Below, piece by piece: positions 48,453 through 56,381 of a DNA stretch of 64,000 bases. Positions within the stretch are counted from its first letter, which is position 1; each line of letters starts with the position of its first letter. Below the pieces are notes generated by a model. It ran no database searches and was not told the DNA's origin. It worked only from the letters and a program-made list of their open reading frames with translations. The stretch is from Candidatus Ornithospirochaeta avicola (GTDB lineage Bacteria > Spirochaetota > Spirochaetia > Sphaerochaetales > Sphaerochaetaceae). The DNA lies in assembly GCA_019113245.1 (NCBI GenBank), contig DXHU01000015.1, positions 85,683-149,682 of the forward strand, written 5' to 3'. The position numbers and the translations under genes are program-made.

Positions 48453-49930
48453 TCAGCAAGAAGACTCCACTCTCTTCAGGGTGGAGATGAATTGCTGAGG
48501 TGAAAATGAAATAAAATATTGCTATTTAAACAAATATAATTGAATATCAAGCCTATTTCATGATAAAATTAAAGCATGGATGACAATGCAAGAAAGGAGA
48601 AAAACATCACCATCAAGGAAAAGGGAAAAGTAACCCGTCTCCGCCACTCATCCATGCGCCCTTTAGTCGTTGAGCTGAAGCTTAATCTCAAGTGTCTTAA
48701 CACGAGTGAAATAAACAATCTGTGGATGTATTTCACCCAGTGCCGCTGGCTGTGCAATTACCTCATCTCTCTTGATGCTGATGCTTTCAAAGCATTCAAC
48801 ACCAGAACAAGGAATATCACATCACTCGACAAAGACGGCAATGCTGTAGACAGAGAGCTTACCATGCCTGCGAAGTTCATCCAGAGTGTGTATTCTTCCA
48901 TTAAGCAGGATATGGCATCTCTTGCCGCAAAACGGAAGAAGACTGGAAAGAAGAATGGAAAGCTTAAGTTTAGGTCTTCCTATGATTCAATAGAGCTCAA
49001 CCAGTATGGAAACACTCACTGGATCTGTTACAGGGATGAAGGTAACAAGAATGGCAAATACAGGAATACAGTTCATATCGCTGGAATCAAAAGGCCAATC
49101 CGGGTGTTCGGTATGGACCAGATTCCACAGAATGCGGAATTCGCCAATGCGAAGCTCGTGAAAAGACCATCTGGAATATATCTCATGCTCACATGCTATG
49201 TTCCAGTGGATGAGAAGAAGACAGAAACCGGATTCAAGCCTGATATAGGTCTTGATTTCGGAATAAAGACAACGATAACGACTTCTGAGGGAGAGAAGTA
49301 TGACATACAGGTCCGAGAACAGGGACGCCTTAAGGGGCTTCAGGAGAAGCTTGCTCGCCAAAAGAAGGGTTCCAGGGGCTGGTATGCTACAAGGCATCTC
49401 ATCAGAAGAGAATACGAGAAGCTTGCCAATGTAAGGCGGGCAAAAGCCAATCAGGTGTATCATGACATCACAGTGGGAAGAAAACTGATTGTAATGCAGG
49501 ATGAGAACATCAAAGGCTGGCATAAAGGTTTGTTTGGACGACAGGTGCAATTCTCTGCACTTGGAACGCTGAAAGCAAAACTTAAGGCAAGTGATAATGT
49601 TCTCATCATAGACAGGTTCTTTCCATCTACAAGGATGTGTCCTGAATGTGGAGTGATTAAAGAAGACATCACGCTTTCAGACAGGACATTCATCTGTGAC
49701 AATTGTGGCTACCCTGAAGAGCGTGATATAAAGTCAGCGAAAACGATGCTACTTGCAGGAAGGCATGAAATGTCCTGCACGCTTGCGGAACACAAGTGTA
49801 CTCCGGAGGAGCGGATGTCAGACTTCGATACCTCGTATGAGATATGGAAGCAATCTGCGAAACGCCCAGAGATGGGAAAGAGACCGGAAGCTCCATCTTC
49901 TAAGCTTTAGCGAAAGATGGAGTGGTTCAC
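48453..49930 (+). mobile_element. IS200/IS605-superfamily element (tnpB only), copy 2
   Basis: The left end begins TCAGCAAG at 48453 and holds a hairpin with outer arms AGCAA/TTGCT and inner stem CTCCAC/GTGGAG (48465-48470 with 48481-48486); copy 1 has CTCAC/GTGAG at the same place, a compensated change. The right end has a hairpin CTCCATCTT/AAGATGGAG (49891-49899 with 49914-49922) and finishes GGTTCAC at 49930. The element sits between a terminator and the stop codon of the convergent GH112 gene. No tnpA. Confidence 0.82.
48576..49910 (+). CDS. tnpB: TnpB-like RNA-guided endonuclease, copy 2
   Basis: A 444-residue TnpB closely similar to copy 1 along its length. RuvC residues are present: 'DIGLDFGIKTT' (Asp), 'VMQDENIKGWH' (Glu) and 'EERDIKSAKTML' (Asp), and the zinc ribbon has CPEC and CDNC. 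The omega RNA would arise from the 3' end of this gene and the right end, with a guide matching 49931-49950, the 3' end of the GH112 gene. TGA-TAAAAT ends six bases before the ATG, so this gene also looks leaderless. The two copies differ by small indels near both ends and are likely both intact. Confidence 0.88.
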   Translation: MDDNARKEKNITIKEKGKVTRLRHSSMRPLVVELKLNLKCLNTSEINNLWMYFTQCRWLCNYLISLDADAFKAFNTRTRNITSLDKDGNAVDRELTMPAKFIQSVYSSIKQDMASLAAKRKKTGKKNGKLKFRSSYDSIELNQYGNTHWICYRDEGNKNGKYRNTVHIAGIKRPIRVFGMDQIPQNAEFANAKLVKRPSGIYLMLTCYVPVDEKKTETGFKPDIGLDFGIKTTITTSEGEKYDIQVREQGRLKGLQEKLARQKKGSRGWYATRHLIRREYEKLANVRRAKANQVYHDITVGRKLIVMQDENIKGWHKGLFGRQVQFSALGTLKAKLKASDNVLIIDRFFPSTRMCPECGVIKEDITLSDRTFICDNCGYPEERDIKSAKTMLLAGRHEMSCTLAEHKCTPEERMSDFDTSYEIWKQSAKRPEMGKRPEAPSSKL

Positions 49931-52092
49931 TCAATTGAGTACCACTTGATCTCATTTGCATCAAGATCCAGATCAAAAGCAGATCCGTCTCCTCGGTAGA
50001 CCCTTGTACTCTGCTTTTCGTATGTGTTGTTCACCACACAGTACTTCCTGTTCTTGACATATGCATGAACCTCGACATTGTAGTTTGAACTGAACCATGT
50101 TTTAAGCTCACTCTCGCTGTTTGTTGACCAGAGCACTGCCCTATGGAGAATTCTGTTGTTCTCAAAAGAATACGGAAGACCGCTGATGTAGACGCTTCTG
50201 CCTTTTCCGTAGCTGTTGACTGCCATCTGGACTTCCTTGTCCCTTTCAATCAGTACCTCAGCTCCTTCAAGAGCGTACATGCTCTTCTTGCCTTCTCCGA
50301 AGTCAACCTCGCCATTCACATCCTCAAGGATGAAGTGATCTTTATGCTCCTGCCAGTTATACTTGTCATAATTGAGAGTAAAGCCGGTTTCTTTCTCAAC
50401 TCCGAGAACATTTTTGAGCTGAATAAACTTGCCCTGGCTCTGATGTCCTGTAGGCTCTCCGATTCCGATGAAACCTCCGCCGTTGTAGATGAAAGCTTTG
50501 ACACGCTCTACAACCGTCGGATTGCACCACATCTCTCCGCCTGTGTGTGCTGTATCAGCATCTCCTACATTGATTATCACATCAATGCTGTCAAGAAGCT
50601 TCTCATCGCGGATGATGTCATCAAAAGAGATGAAGGACACATCAAAAGGAGAGCCTGAGAGAGCCTCGATGACTCCGGCATAGCTGTAATTCTGCTTCTG
50701 ATAAAGCGCATGATGCACCATATGTGCACCCCACTTCCTTGCCTTTCCCCAGCAGTTGAGCACAGCAACCTTTTTAATGCAGAAGGCTGTTGTTCCCTTG
50801 ATGTTCTGATAAAGTGTCCTGAATTCATCGCAGACGCTCTTTACATATTCAATGAAAGGAGGGAAATCAAGAGCAAGCTTCAAGTATCCGCCATATCCTA
50901 TTCTGTCTATAGGCTTTCTGAGTATTGCCCTTCTTGCTGTAACCCAGTTCACCTTTGCTTCCTTAACCGGATCCCCGCCTTCATGGAAAGTGTCAGGGAA
51001 GAAATACGGAAGGAATCTTCCTTCTGTGTATTTGACTCCTTCAATGTCACTTATAAGGCGCAGCGTGCTTCCGTTTCCGACACTGCCGACAACTGCATCA
51101 AGCCCAACTGATTCAAAACCATCCAGCCATGGCTCCATTCCAATCCAGTGGTCGCCAAGGAACATCATAGCCTCTTTCCCGCACTCGTGCGTGATATCGA
51201 CCATTTCCTTTGCAAGGGCACGGACTTCTCTTGTCTGGAAAGCCATGAAATCCTTGTACTCCTTGCTCGGTATTCTGTACTGGTTGTTATGATACCCCTG
51301 ATCGATTATGAACTCCGGGCGGAACTTATACCCCACTTCCTTCTCAAACTTGTCCAGAATGTATGGGGATACGCTTGCAGAGTATCCATACCAGTCAACG
51401 AATTTCTCTCTAGCAAGCTCATCAAAAACAAGAGTGAACTGATGGAAGAATGTCGTATATCTGATGACATTGACATACGGATGGTCAGAGATGAACTTTC
51501 TGAGTCTCTTCATTGTATATTCATGAGTCTTAGGCTGTCTAACATCAAATGTAATCTGATGCTCAACTCCTTTCCAGCCATTTACAACAGCATTGTACAT
51601 ATGAACAGGATCCCACATGATGAAAGCCAGGAAAGAGACTGTGTAATCATGGAACGGCTTTACCTCTATCTCTATTTCTCCGTTTTTCTCACTGTATGTC
51701 CAGGAAGAAGGAGAAACAACTTCTCCCGTTGTCCTGTCAATTACTTCCCACCATCTCTTATTGTCCTTGCTGTTGACTTTGAGCATCTCGGGATAAAGAC
51801 CCTTCATGAGATTTATTTTCAGAGTATTTGTATCAGATGAATAGAAAGGTGTCATGAGATACATCTGCTGAATCTCATCAGGGTTCTTCCTTGCCCACTC
51901 GTTGTCCTTTCTTGTCGTATAATAAGTAGAATAGATTTTAGCATCCACACTCTTGAGCTCTGCAGGAAAATCTGTTCCGTCACAGTCTCTGATTGCATCA
52001 GCTCCCCACTTGTTGAGAATTTCTATTGTTTCTGGAACAACATCAAGATCTGTCGGGATAGTGACCCTTCCCTTTTTCAGTTCATCACTCAT
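49927..52092 (-). CDS. 1,3-beta-galactosyl-N-acetylhexosamine phosphorylase (GH112)
   Basis: A 721-residue phosphorylase of the lacto-N-biose/galacto-N-biose family. The start 'GRVTIPTDLDVVPETIEIL' and 'WGADAIRDCDGTDFP' are diagnostic, with 'TFFHQFTLVFDELAREKFVDWYGY', 'HNNQYRIPSKEYKDF' and 'GDHWIGMEPWLDGFE' in the catalytic barrel. The C-terminal third is a glutamine-amidotransferase-like plus beta domain. It splits Gal-beta1,3-GlcNAc/GalNAc with phosphate to galactose 1-phosphate, in the cytosol. It is the last gene of an operon with a sugar ABC transporter. The TGA stop (49929-49927) lies within the right end of TnpB copy 2. Confidence 0.92.
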   Translation of the reverse strand: MSDELKKGRVTIPTDLDVVPETIEILNKWGADAIRDCDGTDFPAELKSVDAKIYSTYYTTRKDNEWARKNPDEIQQMYLMTPFYSSDTNTLKINLMKGLYPEMLKVNSKDNKRWWEVIDRTTGEVVSPSSWTYSEKNGEIEIEVKPFHDYTVSFLAFIMWDPVHMYNAVVNGWKGVEHQITFDVRQPKTHEYTMKRLRKFISDHPYVNVIRYTTFFHQFTLVFDELAREKFVDWYGYSASVSPYILDKFEKEVGYKFRPEFIIDQGYHNNQYRIPSKEYKDFMAFQTREVRALAKEMVDITHECGKEAMMFLGDHWIGMEPWLDGFESVGLDAVVGSVGNGSTLRLISDIEGVKYTEGRFLPYFFPDTFHEGGDPVKEAKVNWVTARRAILRKPIDRIGYGGYLKLALDFPPFIEYVKSVCDEFRTLYQNIKGTTAFCIKKVAVLNCWGKARKWGAHMVHHALYQKQNYSYAGVIEALSGSPFDVSFISFDDIIRDEKLLDSIDVIINVGDADTAHTGGEMWCNPTVVERVKAFIYNGGGFIGIGEPTGHQSQGKFIQLKNVLGVEKETGFTLNYDKYNWQEHKDHFILEDVNGEVDFGEGKKSMYALEGAEVLIERDKEVQMAVNSYGKGRSVYISGLPYSFENNRILHRAVLWSTNSESELKTWFSSNYNVEVHAYVKNRKYCVVNNTYEKQSTRVYRGDGSAFDLDLDANEIKWYSIE

Positions 52093-52117
52093 TTAAATCT
52101 CCATAATTAAAAGTTGA

Positions 52118-52137
52118 CCCACAGTTTACACTGTGGG
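52118..52137 (-). repeat. Perfect hairpin between permease and GH112 genes
   Basis: CCCACAGT-TTAC-ACTGTGGG, an eight-base-pair stem without a T run. It may stabilise or process the mRNA between the transporter and phosphorylase genes. Confidence 0.6.
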
Positions 52138-52148
52138 CAAGGAAAACA

Positions 52149-53015
52149 TCAACCCTTGATTCCGCCTCCGGTGACTCCGCTTATGATCTTCTCAGAAAGG
52201 AAGACATACAGCAGGAATGTCGGAAGGAATACAATGATGACAGCTGCAAACAGTCCGCCGTAATCCATTGTGTATTTCATTGAGTTGACAATCTGAAGCA
52301 ATCCGACTCCTACAGGCATTGAAGATGAGCTTGTAGCAAAAATCATTGCCATGAAGAACTCATTCCAAACACCGAGGAAAGTGAAGATTGATACAGTTAT
52401 GATAGCTGGCTGTGTAAGAGGAAGCATGATCTGCCAGAATGTTCTTCCTGCAGGGCATCCGTCGATTGCAGCAGCCTCCTCATATGTTCTTGACAGTGTT
52501 CCGAAGAAGTTTAAAAGGAACACTGTAGTATAAGGAACATGAGAGAAGATATAGAGGAATATCAAAAGGAGTCTTCCTCTGAATCCTATCTTTGCTGTAA
52601 GTGAATAGAGCGGAAGAATGACCATGATTGCCGGAACAGACATACATACGATTAAAGCTGTTTTGAGAGCTTTGTTTCCCGGGAATTTATAGCGGGAGAT
52701 GGCATATGCTGCCGGAGCGGCTATTATGATTACGACCACACATGTCACAATTGAATACAAGAGAGAGTTCGCAAAGTATACGGAGACATTGAATACGCTC
52801 CATGCGTTCGCATAGTTCTCAAAATGCAATCCACTTTCAAATTTCAATACACTGCCTGAGAAAATCTCACGGGTTGTCGAGAGGCTTGCTCCGAGAATCC
52901 AGAAAAGGATTACTGCTGTAAAAGCAACCCAGATGAATACGAGAATGTACCCGGGAAGATGTCCCAATATGTTCTTTCCAAGAGAAGAACGAACTTTTAC
53001 TTCTTTTTCACTCAT
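52149..53015 (-). CDS. Sugar ABC transporter permease (MalG type)
   Basis: A 288-residue inner-membrane protein with six helices. The EAA loop is 'EEAAAIDGCPAGRTFWQIMLPL', and the C-terminal 'VFLPTFLLYVFLSEKIISGVTGGGIKG' is a typical MalG-family end. It pairs with the MalF-type permease 15 bases upstream. No ATPase gene is in the locus, so a shared MsmX-like ATPase elsewhere is implied. Confidence 0.92.
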   Translation of the reverse strand: MSEKEVKVRSSLGKNILGHLPGYILVFIWVAFTAVILFWILGASLSTTREIFSGSVLKFESGLHFENYANAWSVFNVSVYFANSLLYSIVTCVVVIIIAAPAAYAISRYKFPGNKALKTALIVCMSVPAIMVILPLYSLTAKIGFRGRLLLIFLYIFSHVPYTTVFLLNFFGTLSRTYEEAAAIDGCPAGRTFWQIMLPLTQPAIITVSIFTFLGVWNEFFMAMIFATSSSSMPVGVGLLQIVNSMKYTMDYGGLFAAVIIVFLPTFLLYVFLSEKIISGVTGGGIKG

Positions 53016-53030
53016 ATCGCCTCCTCCTTA

Positions 53031-53972
53031 TCAATATTCAAGATCGTCATCTTTGATCAGCTTGTTCATGATGAAGTACACGGCAAGGATGATGAGAGCA
53101 AGAACAACGCCGACAGCGGCACCGGCTCCTGCATCACGGGCTGCATTACCCTTGCTTCCGAATACGATATCATAAAGGTAAATGACAGGAACCATTGTTG
53201 CGGCCTCACTGTCAATCGGGCTGAACATCTTCGACCAGAGATAGAATGTTGCTGTATTTACAGTCCAGAAAGTCAGGTTGGTCTTTGTCACACCCTTCAA
53301 AAGAGGGAATGTGATCTTGAATGCCTGCTGGACTTTACTTGCACCATCAATTGTAGCTGCCTCATAAATATCCTGAGGAATCTTTTCAATACCGCTCATG
53401 AATATGAGCATGTAATAACCTACAGCACCGAATATGAAGGCAAAAAGCATTGACCAGAACTTCATTCCAGTGCTCATCCAGTTTGTTCCGGCTGCAGAAT
53501 TACCTGTAATCCATCTTAAGAAAGAATTGAGCAGACCATAGTCCTGCTGGAATACGAACTGAATCCACATTGTTGCAAGAGCAACTGCTGAAATAACGTT
53601 CGGCAGATATATTGCAGCTCTGAAGAATTTCTTGCCCTTTATTCCGCTTGTAAGGATAACTGCAAACAAAAGCGCAATCGCAAGTGTGAGTATTCCACCG
53701 AAGAACCATATTTGGATCATGTGCGTCATACCCAGGCGGAATGCAGGTGCGCCGAATATATCAAAATATTTACCCAAGCCCGCGAAAGACCAATCGGACA
53801 TAGGGGCTGTAACGCTTCCTGTCTCAAAGAAACTCATCAACACTGTTCTGCATACCGGATAAAGATACATTATCAGGAGACAGATCACGCTTGGTAATAC
53901 AAAAGCTGCTATGAGAGAGGACGGTACAAAATTATTAGCTCTTTTCTTTTTCAAAGTCTTTGTCTGAGCCAT
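53031..53972 (-). CDS. Sugar ABC transporter permease (MalF type)
   Basis: A 313-residue inner-membrane protein with six helices in the MalF/UgpA family. The EAA loop is 'YEAATIDGASKVQQAFKITFPLL', the hallmark contact with the ATPase. A basic N terminus of about 12 residues faces the cytosol. It lies between the binding protein gene and the MalG-type gene and would carry a host-derived disaccharide such as galacto-N-biose, inferred from the GH112 gene. Confidence 0.92.
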   Translation of the reverse strand: MAQTKTLKKKRANNFVPSSLIAAFVLPSVICLLIMYLYPVCRTVLMSFFETGSVTAPMSDWSFAGLGKYFDIFGAPAFRLGMTHMIQIWFFGGILTLAIALLFAVILTSGIKGKKFFRAAIYLPNVISAVALATMWIQFVFQQDYGLLNSFLRWITGNSAAGTNWMSTGMKFWSMLFAFIFGAVGYYMLIFMSGIEKIPQDIYEAATIDGASKVQQAFKITFPLLKGVTKTNLTFWTVNTATFYLWSKMFSPIDSEAATMVPVIYLYDIVFGSKGNAARDAGAGAAVGVVLALIILAVYFIMNKLIKDDDLEY

Positions 53973-54042
53973 AACTACCTCCTTCTTTTTTTACTCCATC
54001 CTTTTTTAAACAAAAACAACCTTGCAGGGGAAGGCTGTATAG

Positions 54043-54064
54043 AAGGGGGAATTTCTTCCCCCTT
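54043..54064 (-). terminator. Hairpin after the sugar-binding protein gene
   Basis: AAGGGGGAA-TTTC-TTCCCCCTT perfect stem, 15 bases after the stop; a second weak hairpin with TTGTTTTTG follows. It probably limits transcription into the permease genes or protects the upstream mRNA. Confidence 0.6.
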
Positions 54065-54078
54065 TTTCAGTGTGAATC

Positions 54079-55374
54079 TCAGTAAAGAGCATCCATAGCT
54101 GCTGCGAATTCAGCGCCTGTAGCATACTGACCTTCAAAGAGCTGGATGATGACTTCCTTGAGCATTGTCTTGAGAGTGCTGTTCTCGTTGATTCCACCTG
54201 TCCATGAAAGAGGCTCTGTGGAAGCAAGAAGAGCATCAATTGATCCGGAAAGCTTAGCTGGCTCTTCGTTTCTTGGATCTGCAGGAACCTGCTGAGCCTC
54301 TGTTGCCATCTTCTGATCCCATTCACCGCTTGTGAGGTAGAGAGCAAAGTCAAATGCTGCCTGCGGGTTCTTGCTGTTCTTTACAACTGCAATAGAGTTT
54401 GCACCAGCATATGCGTTAGCAGATCCGCTTCCGCCCTGCTCTTCTGGAACTACTGGATAGTTCATGAGTCCCCAGTTAAGAGGCTCTGCTGCAACTCCGT
54501 CAACCTCTGTTGTTACGTAGTTAGCACATACGACCATTGCTGCCTGCTCGAATGCGAGCTTGTTCTGGCCTGAAGGATACTCATCCGGTGCACCCGGTGC
54601 AAGATATCCAGCTTCTACGAAATCGATGATTGTCTCAGCTGCTGCTGCAACTCCTGGCTCCTTGCTCCATCCGCCATTGAGTGAAAGCTCTTTAGTCTTT
54701 GCCTGACCGATATATCTGTCAAGGTGATAACCGAAGTTGAAGTCTGCATATGTGCTGTCAAGAGCCATTGGTGCGATTCCTGCATCAAGAAGCTGCTGAC
54801 ACATATCCATGAATTCATCCCAAGTTGTAGGAAGCTCTGTGATTCCTGCCTTCTCAAAAAGGTCCTTGTTGTACCAGATACCGCCGACCTGCGGCTGCTC
54901 TGCAATTGCAACGAGGTATCCGCATCTTGCGATTGAGTCATTTGCAAATACTGCATAGCTCTGATCTGCATAGCCAGCAGCCTCTGCCATCTCTGTAAGA
55001 TCGAGGCAGTAAGGAGCATATGTGTTTGCAATTCTCATTGAGTCTTCTTCAAAGAGATCAACCTTTTCGTTAGCCTCTAAAGCTGTCATGATGATTGTGC
55101 TGAGGTCTCTTCCTCTGAACTCGATATTGACCTTGCATCCTGTCTCAGCTTCGAAAGCTGCTGCTGCTTCCTGCAAAACCTTTCCCTGAGGCTCGTTAGG
55201 AAGCCACATGGACCACATTGTAATTTCTACACCATCATACTTTAAATCTGAAGCTGTAGTTGATGTAGTAGTTGCTGCTGTTGTAGTAGTAGTTGTTGCT
55301 GCCTCGTCCTTTGAGCAGGATGCGAAGGAGAAAACTACTACAAGAGCAAGTAAAACTGCTAGAATTTTTTTCAT
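54079..55374 (-). CDS. Sugar-binding lipoprotein of ABC transporter (family 1)
   Basis: The start is the ATG at 55374 (431 residues), with GGAGG upstream; an earlier in-frame start nine codons up lacks a site. 'MKKILAVLLALVVVFSFASC' is a lipoprotein signal with lipobox FASC, followed by a Thr/Ala/Ser-rich linker (about residues 27-46). The remainder is a family 1 solute-binding protein: 'ITMWSMWLPNEPQGKVLQEAAAAFE', 'AEQPQVGGIWYNKDLFEKAGI' and 'AGANSIAVVKNSKNPQAAFDFALYL'. Its signal and linker nearly equal those of the BMP lipoprotein at 28614-29723, although the mature domains are unrelated. It is the first gene of the operon with MalF, MalG and GH112. Confidence 0.92.
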   Translation of the reverse strand: MKKILAVLLALVVVFSFASCSKDEAATTTTTTAATTTSTTASDLKYDGVEITMWSMWLPNEPQGKVLQEAAAAFEAETGCKVNIEFRGRDLSTIIMTALEANEKVDLFEEDSMRIANTYAPYCLDLTEMAEAAGYADQSYAVFANDSIARCGYLVAIAEQPQVGGIWYNKDLFEKAGITELPTTWDEFMDMCQQLLDAGIAPMALDSTYADFNFGYHLDRYIGQAKTKELSLNGGWSKEPGVAAAAETIIDFVEAGYLAPGAPDEYPSGQNKLAFEQAAMVVCANYVTTEVDGVAAEPLNWGLMNYPVVPEEQGGSGSANAYAGANSIAVVKNSKNPQAAFDFALYLTSGEWDQKMATEAQQVPADPRNEEPAKLSGSIDALLASTEPLSWTGGINENSTLKTMLKEVIIQLFEGQYATGAEFAAAMDALY

Positions 55375-55418
55375 GAAAAAACCTCCATAAACTTTACCCA
55401 CGTAACTGTGGTAATTTC

Positions 55419-55447
55419 AGTCTAAATGCGAAATTGCAGATTAACAA
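55419..55447 (-). promoter_or_regulatory. Promoter of the GH112 transporter operon
   Basis: On the minus strand TTGTTA (55447-55442), 17-base spacer, TAGACT (55424-55419). The AAATTGC repeats lie on both sides of its -35. Confidence 0.65.
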
Positions 55448-55459
55448 GAAAAAAATTGC
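55431..55459. promoter_or_regulatory. Direct repeats, likely AraC-type operator
   Basis: AAATTGC occurs at 55431-55437 and 55453-55459, 22 bases apart (two helix turns), in the divergent gap between the AraC gene and the transporter operon. That spacing suits an AraC-family activator next to the -35. Confidence 0.5.
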
Positions 55460-55476
55460 TCAAAATCTTATATTTA

Positions 55477-55505
55477 TTGTTATTTTTACATTCAGCAAAT
55501 ATAAT
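55477..55505 (+). promoter_or_regulatory. Leaderless promoter of the AraC gene
   Basis: TTGTTA (55477-55482), 17-base spacer, TATAAT (55500-55505), six bases, ATG at 55512. Confidence 0.75.
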
Positions 55506-55511
55506 TAATAT

Positions 55512-56354
55512 ATGCCAAACGAAAGATATCGCCTGAAAATCCATTCTCTTGCAATAGAACCAGACCTCATTTATGTATCGCATGCTGTATATGGAGAGGA
55601 CTGGATAAGCGTTCTGCATTCGCACACGACAACAGAGCTTCTCTATATAATCTCCGGAAGCGGTGAGCTTGTGACTGCAAACGGTACGCATTTCATAAAC
55701 ACAGGGGATTTTCTAATAATCCCTCCTCACTTTCTGCATACAGAGAAATCAAGCAAAGAAAACAGGCTGGAATACTATGTTCTCGGGGTGAGAAATATCA
55801 TTCCAAAGGGCCTTGGCAGCGAGAATGATTTCAAGCCGGTAGTATCGCTGACAAGCAGCCACGATATCGTCAGGGATTACATTTACTCGATATACAGGGA
55901 AATAAAGAAGCAGGAACCCGGCTATGAGATAATGGCAAAGAGCCTGTTCAATCAGCTTACAGTTCTTCTTGTCAGAAGGAAGAAGATAGACATACAGCTC
56001 GAGCGAGGAGACAACATAAAAAGAGATGTGGCTACTGTAAAGCAGTATATTGATGAACACTATAGCGACAACATCTCGCTTGACACTCTTGCTCTTCTTT
56101 CATACAAGAGCAAATTCCATCTTGTGCGCGAGTTCAAGAAAGAGACAGGCTATACACCTATTGAATACTTAATATTCATGAGGATACAGGAGGCAAAACT
56201 CCTGCTTTCCTCAACAGAAATGAGTATTCTGGACATCTCTTCTTCTCTCGGCTTCTCTTCCCCTTCCTATTTTGCCCAGCGCTTCAAGCGCTCTGTGGGA
56301 ATGACTCCGGTAAAATACAGGAACAGCAAAGAAGAGAAAAACTCAATTGATTAA
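55512..56354 (+). CDS. AraC-family regulator with N-terminal cupin domain
   Basis: A 280-residue regulator. Residues about 25-110 are a sugar-sensing cupin ('SHTTTELLYIISGSGELVTANGTHFINTGDFLIIPPHFLH' core), and residues 175-275 are the double HTH of AraC: 'VKQYIDEHYSDNISLDTLALLSYKSKFHLVREFKKETG' first and 'ILDISSSLGFSSPSYFAQRFKRSVGMTPVKYR' second. It is divergent from the transporter-GH112 operon and followed by the sulfatase gene, so it most likely activates this locus in response to a host-derived sugar. The start is set by a complete promoter ending six bases upstream. Confidence 0.92.
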   Translation: MPNERYRLKIHSLAIEPDLIYVSHAVYGEDWISVLHSHTTTELLYIISGSGELVTANGTHFINTGDFLIIPPHFLHTEKSSKENRLEYYVLGVRNIIPKGLGSENDFKPVVSLTSSHDIVRDYIYSIYREIKKQEPGYEIMAKSLFNQLTVLLVRRKKIDIQLERGDNIKRDVATVKQYIDEHYSDNISLDTLALLSYKSKFHLVREFKKETGYTPIEYLIFMRIQEAKLLLSSTEMSILDISSSLGFSSPSYFAQRFKRSVGMTPVKYRNSKEEKNSID

Positions 56355-56375
56355 GCCCCCTTTTAGTCTTATGCT
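56347..56375 (+). promoter_or_regulatory. Leaderless promoter of the sulfatase gene
   Basis: TTGATT (56347-56352) within the end of the AraC gene, 17-base spacer, TATGCT (56370-56375), six bases, ATG at 56382. Confidence 0.65.
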
Positions 56376-56381
56376 TTATCT

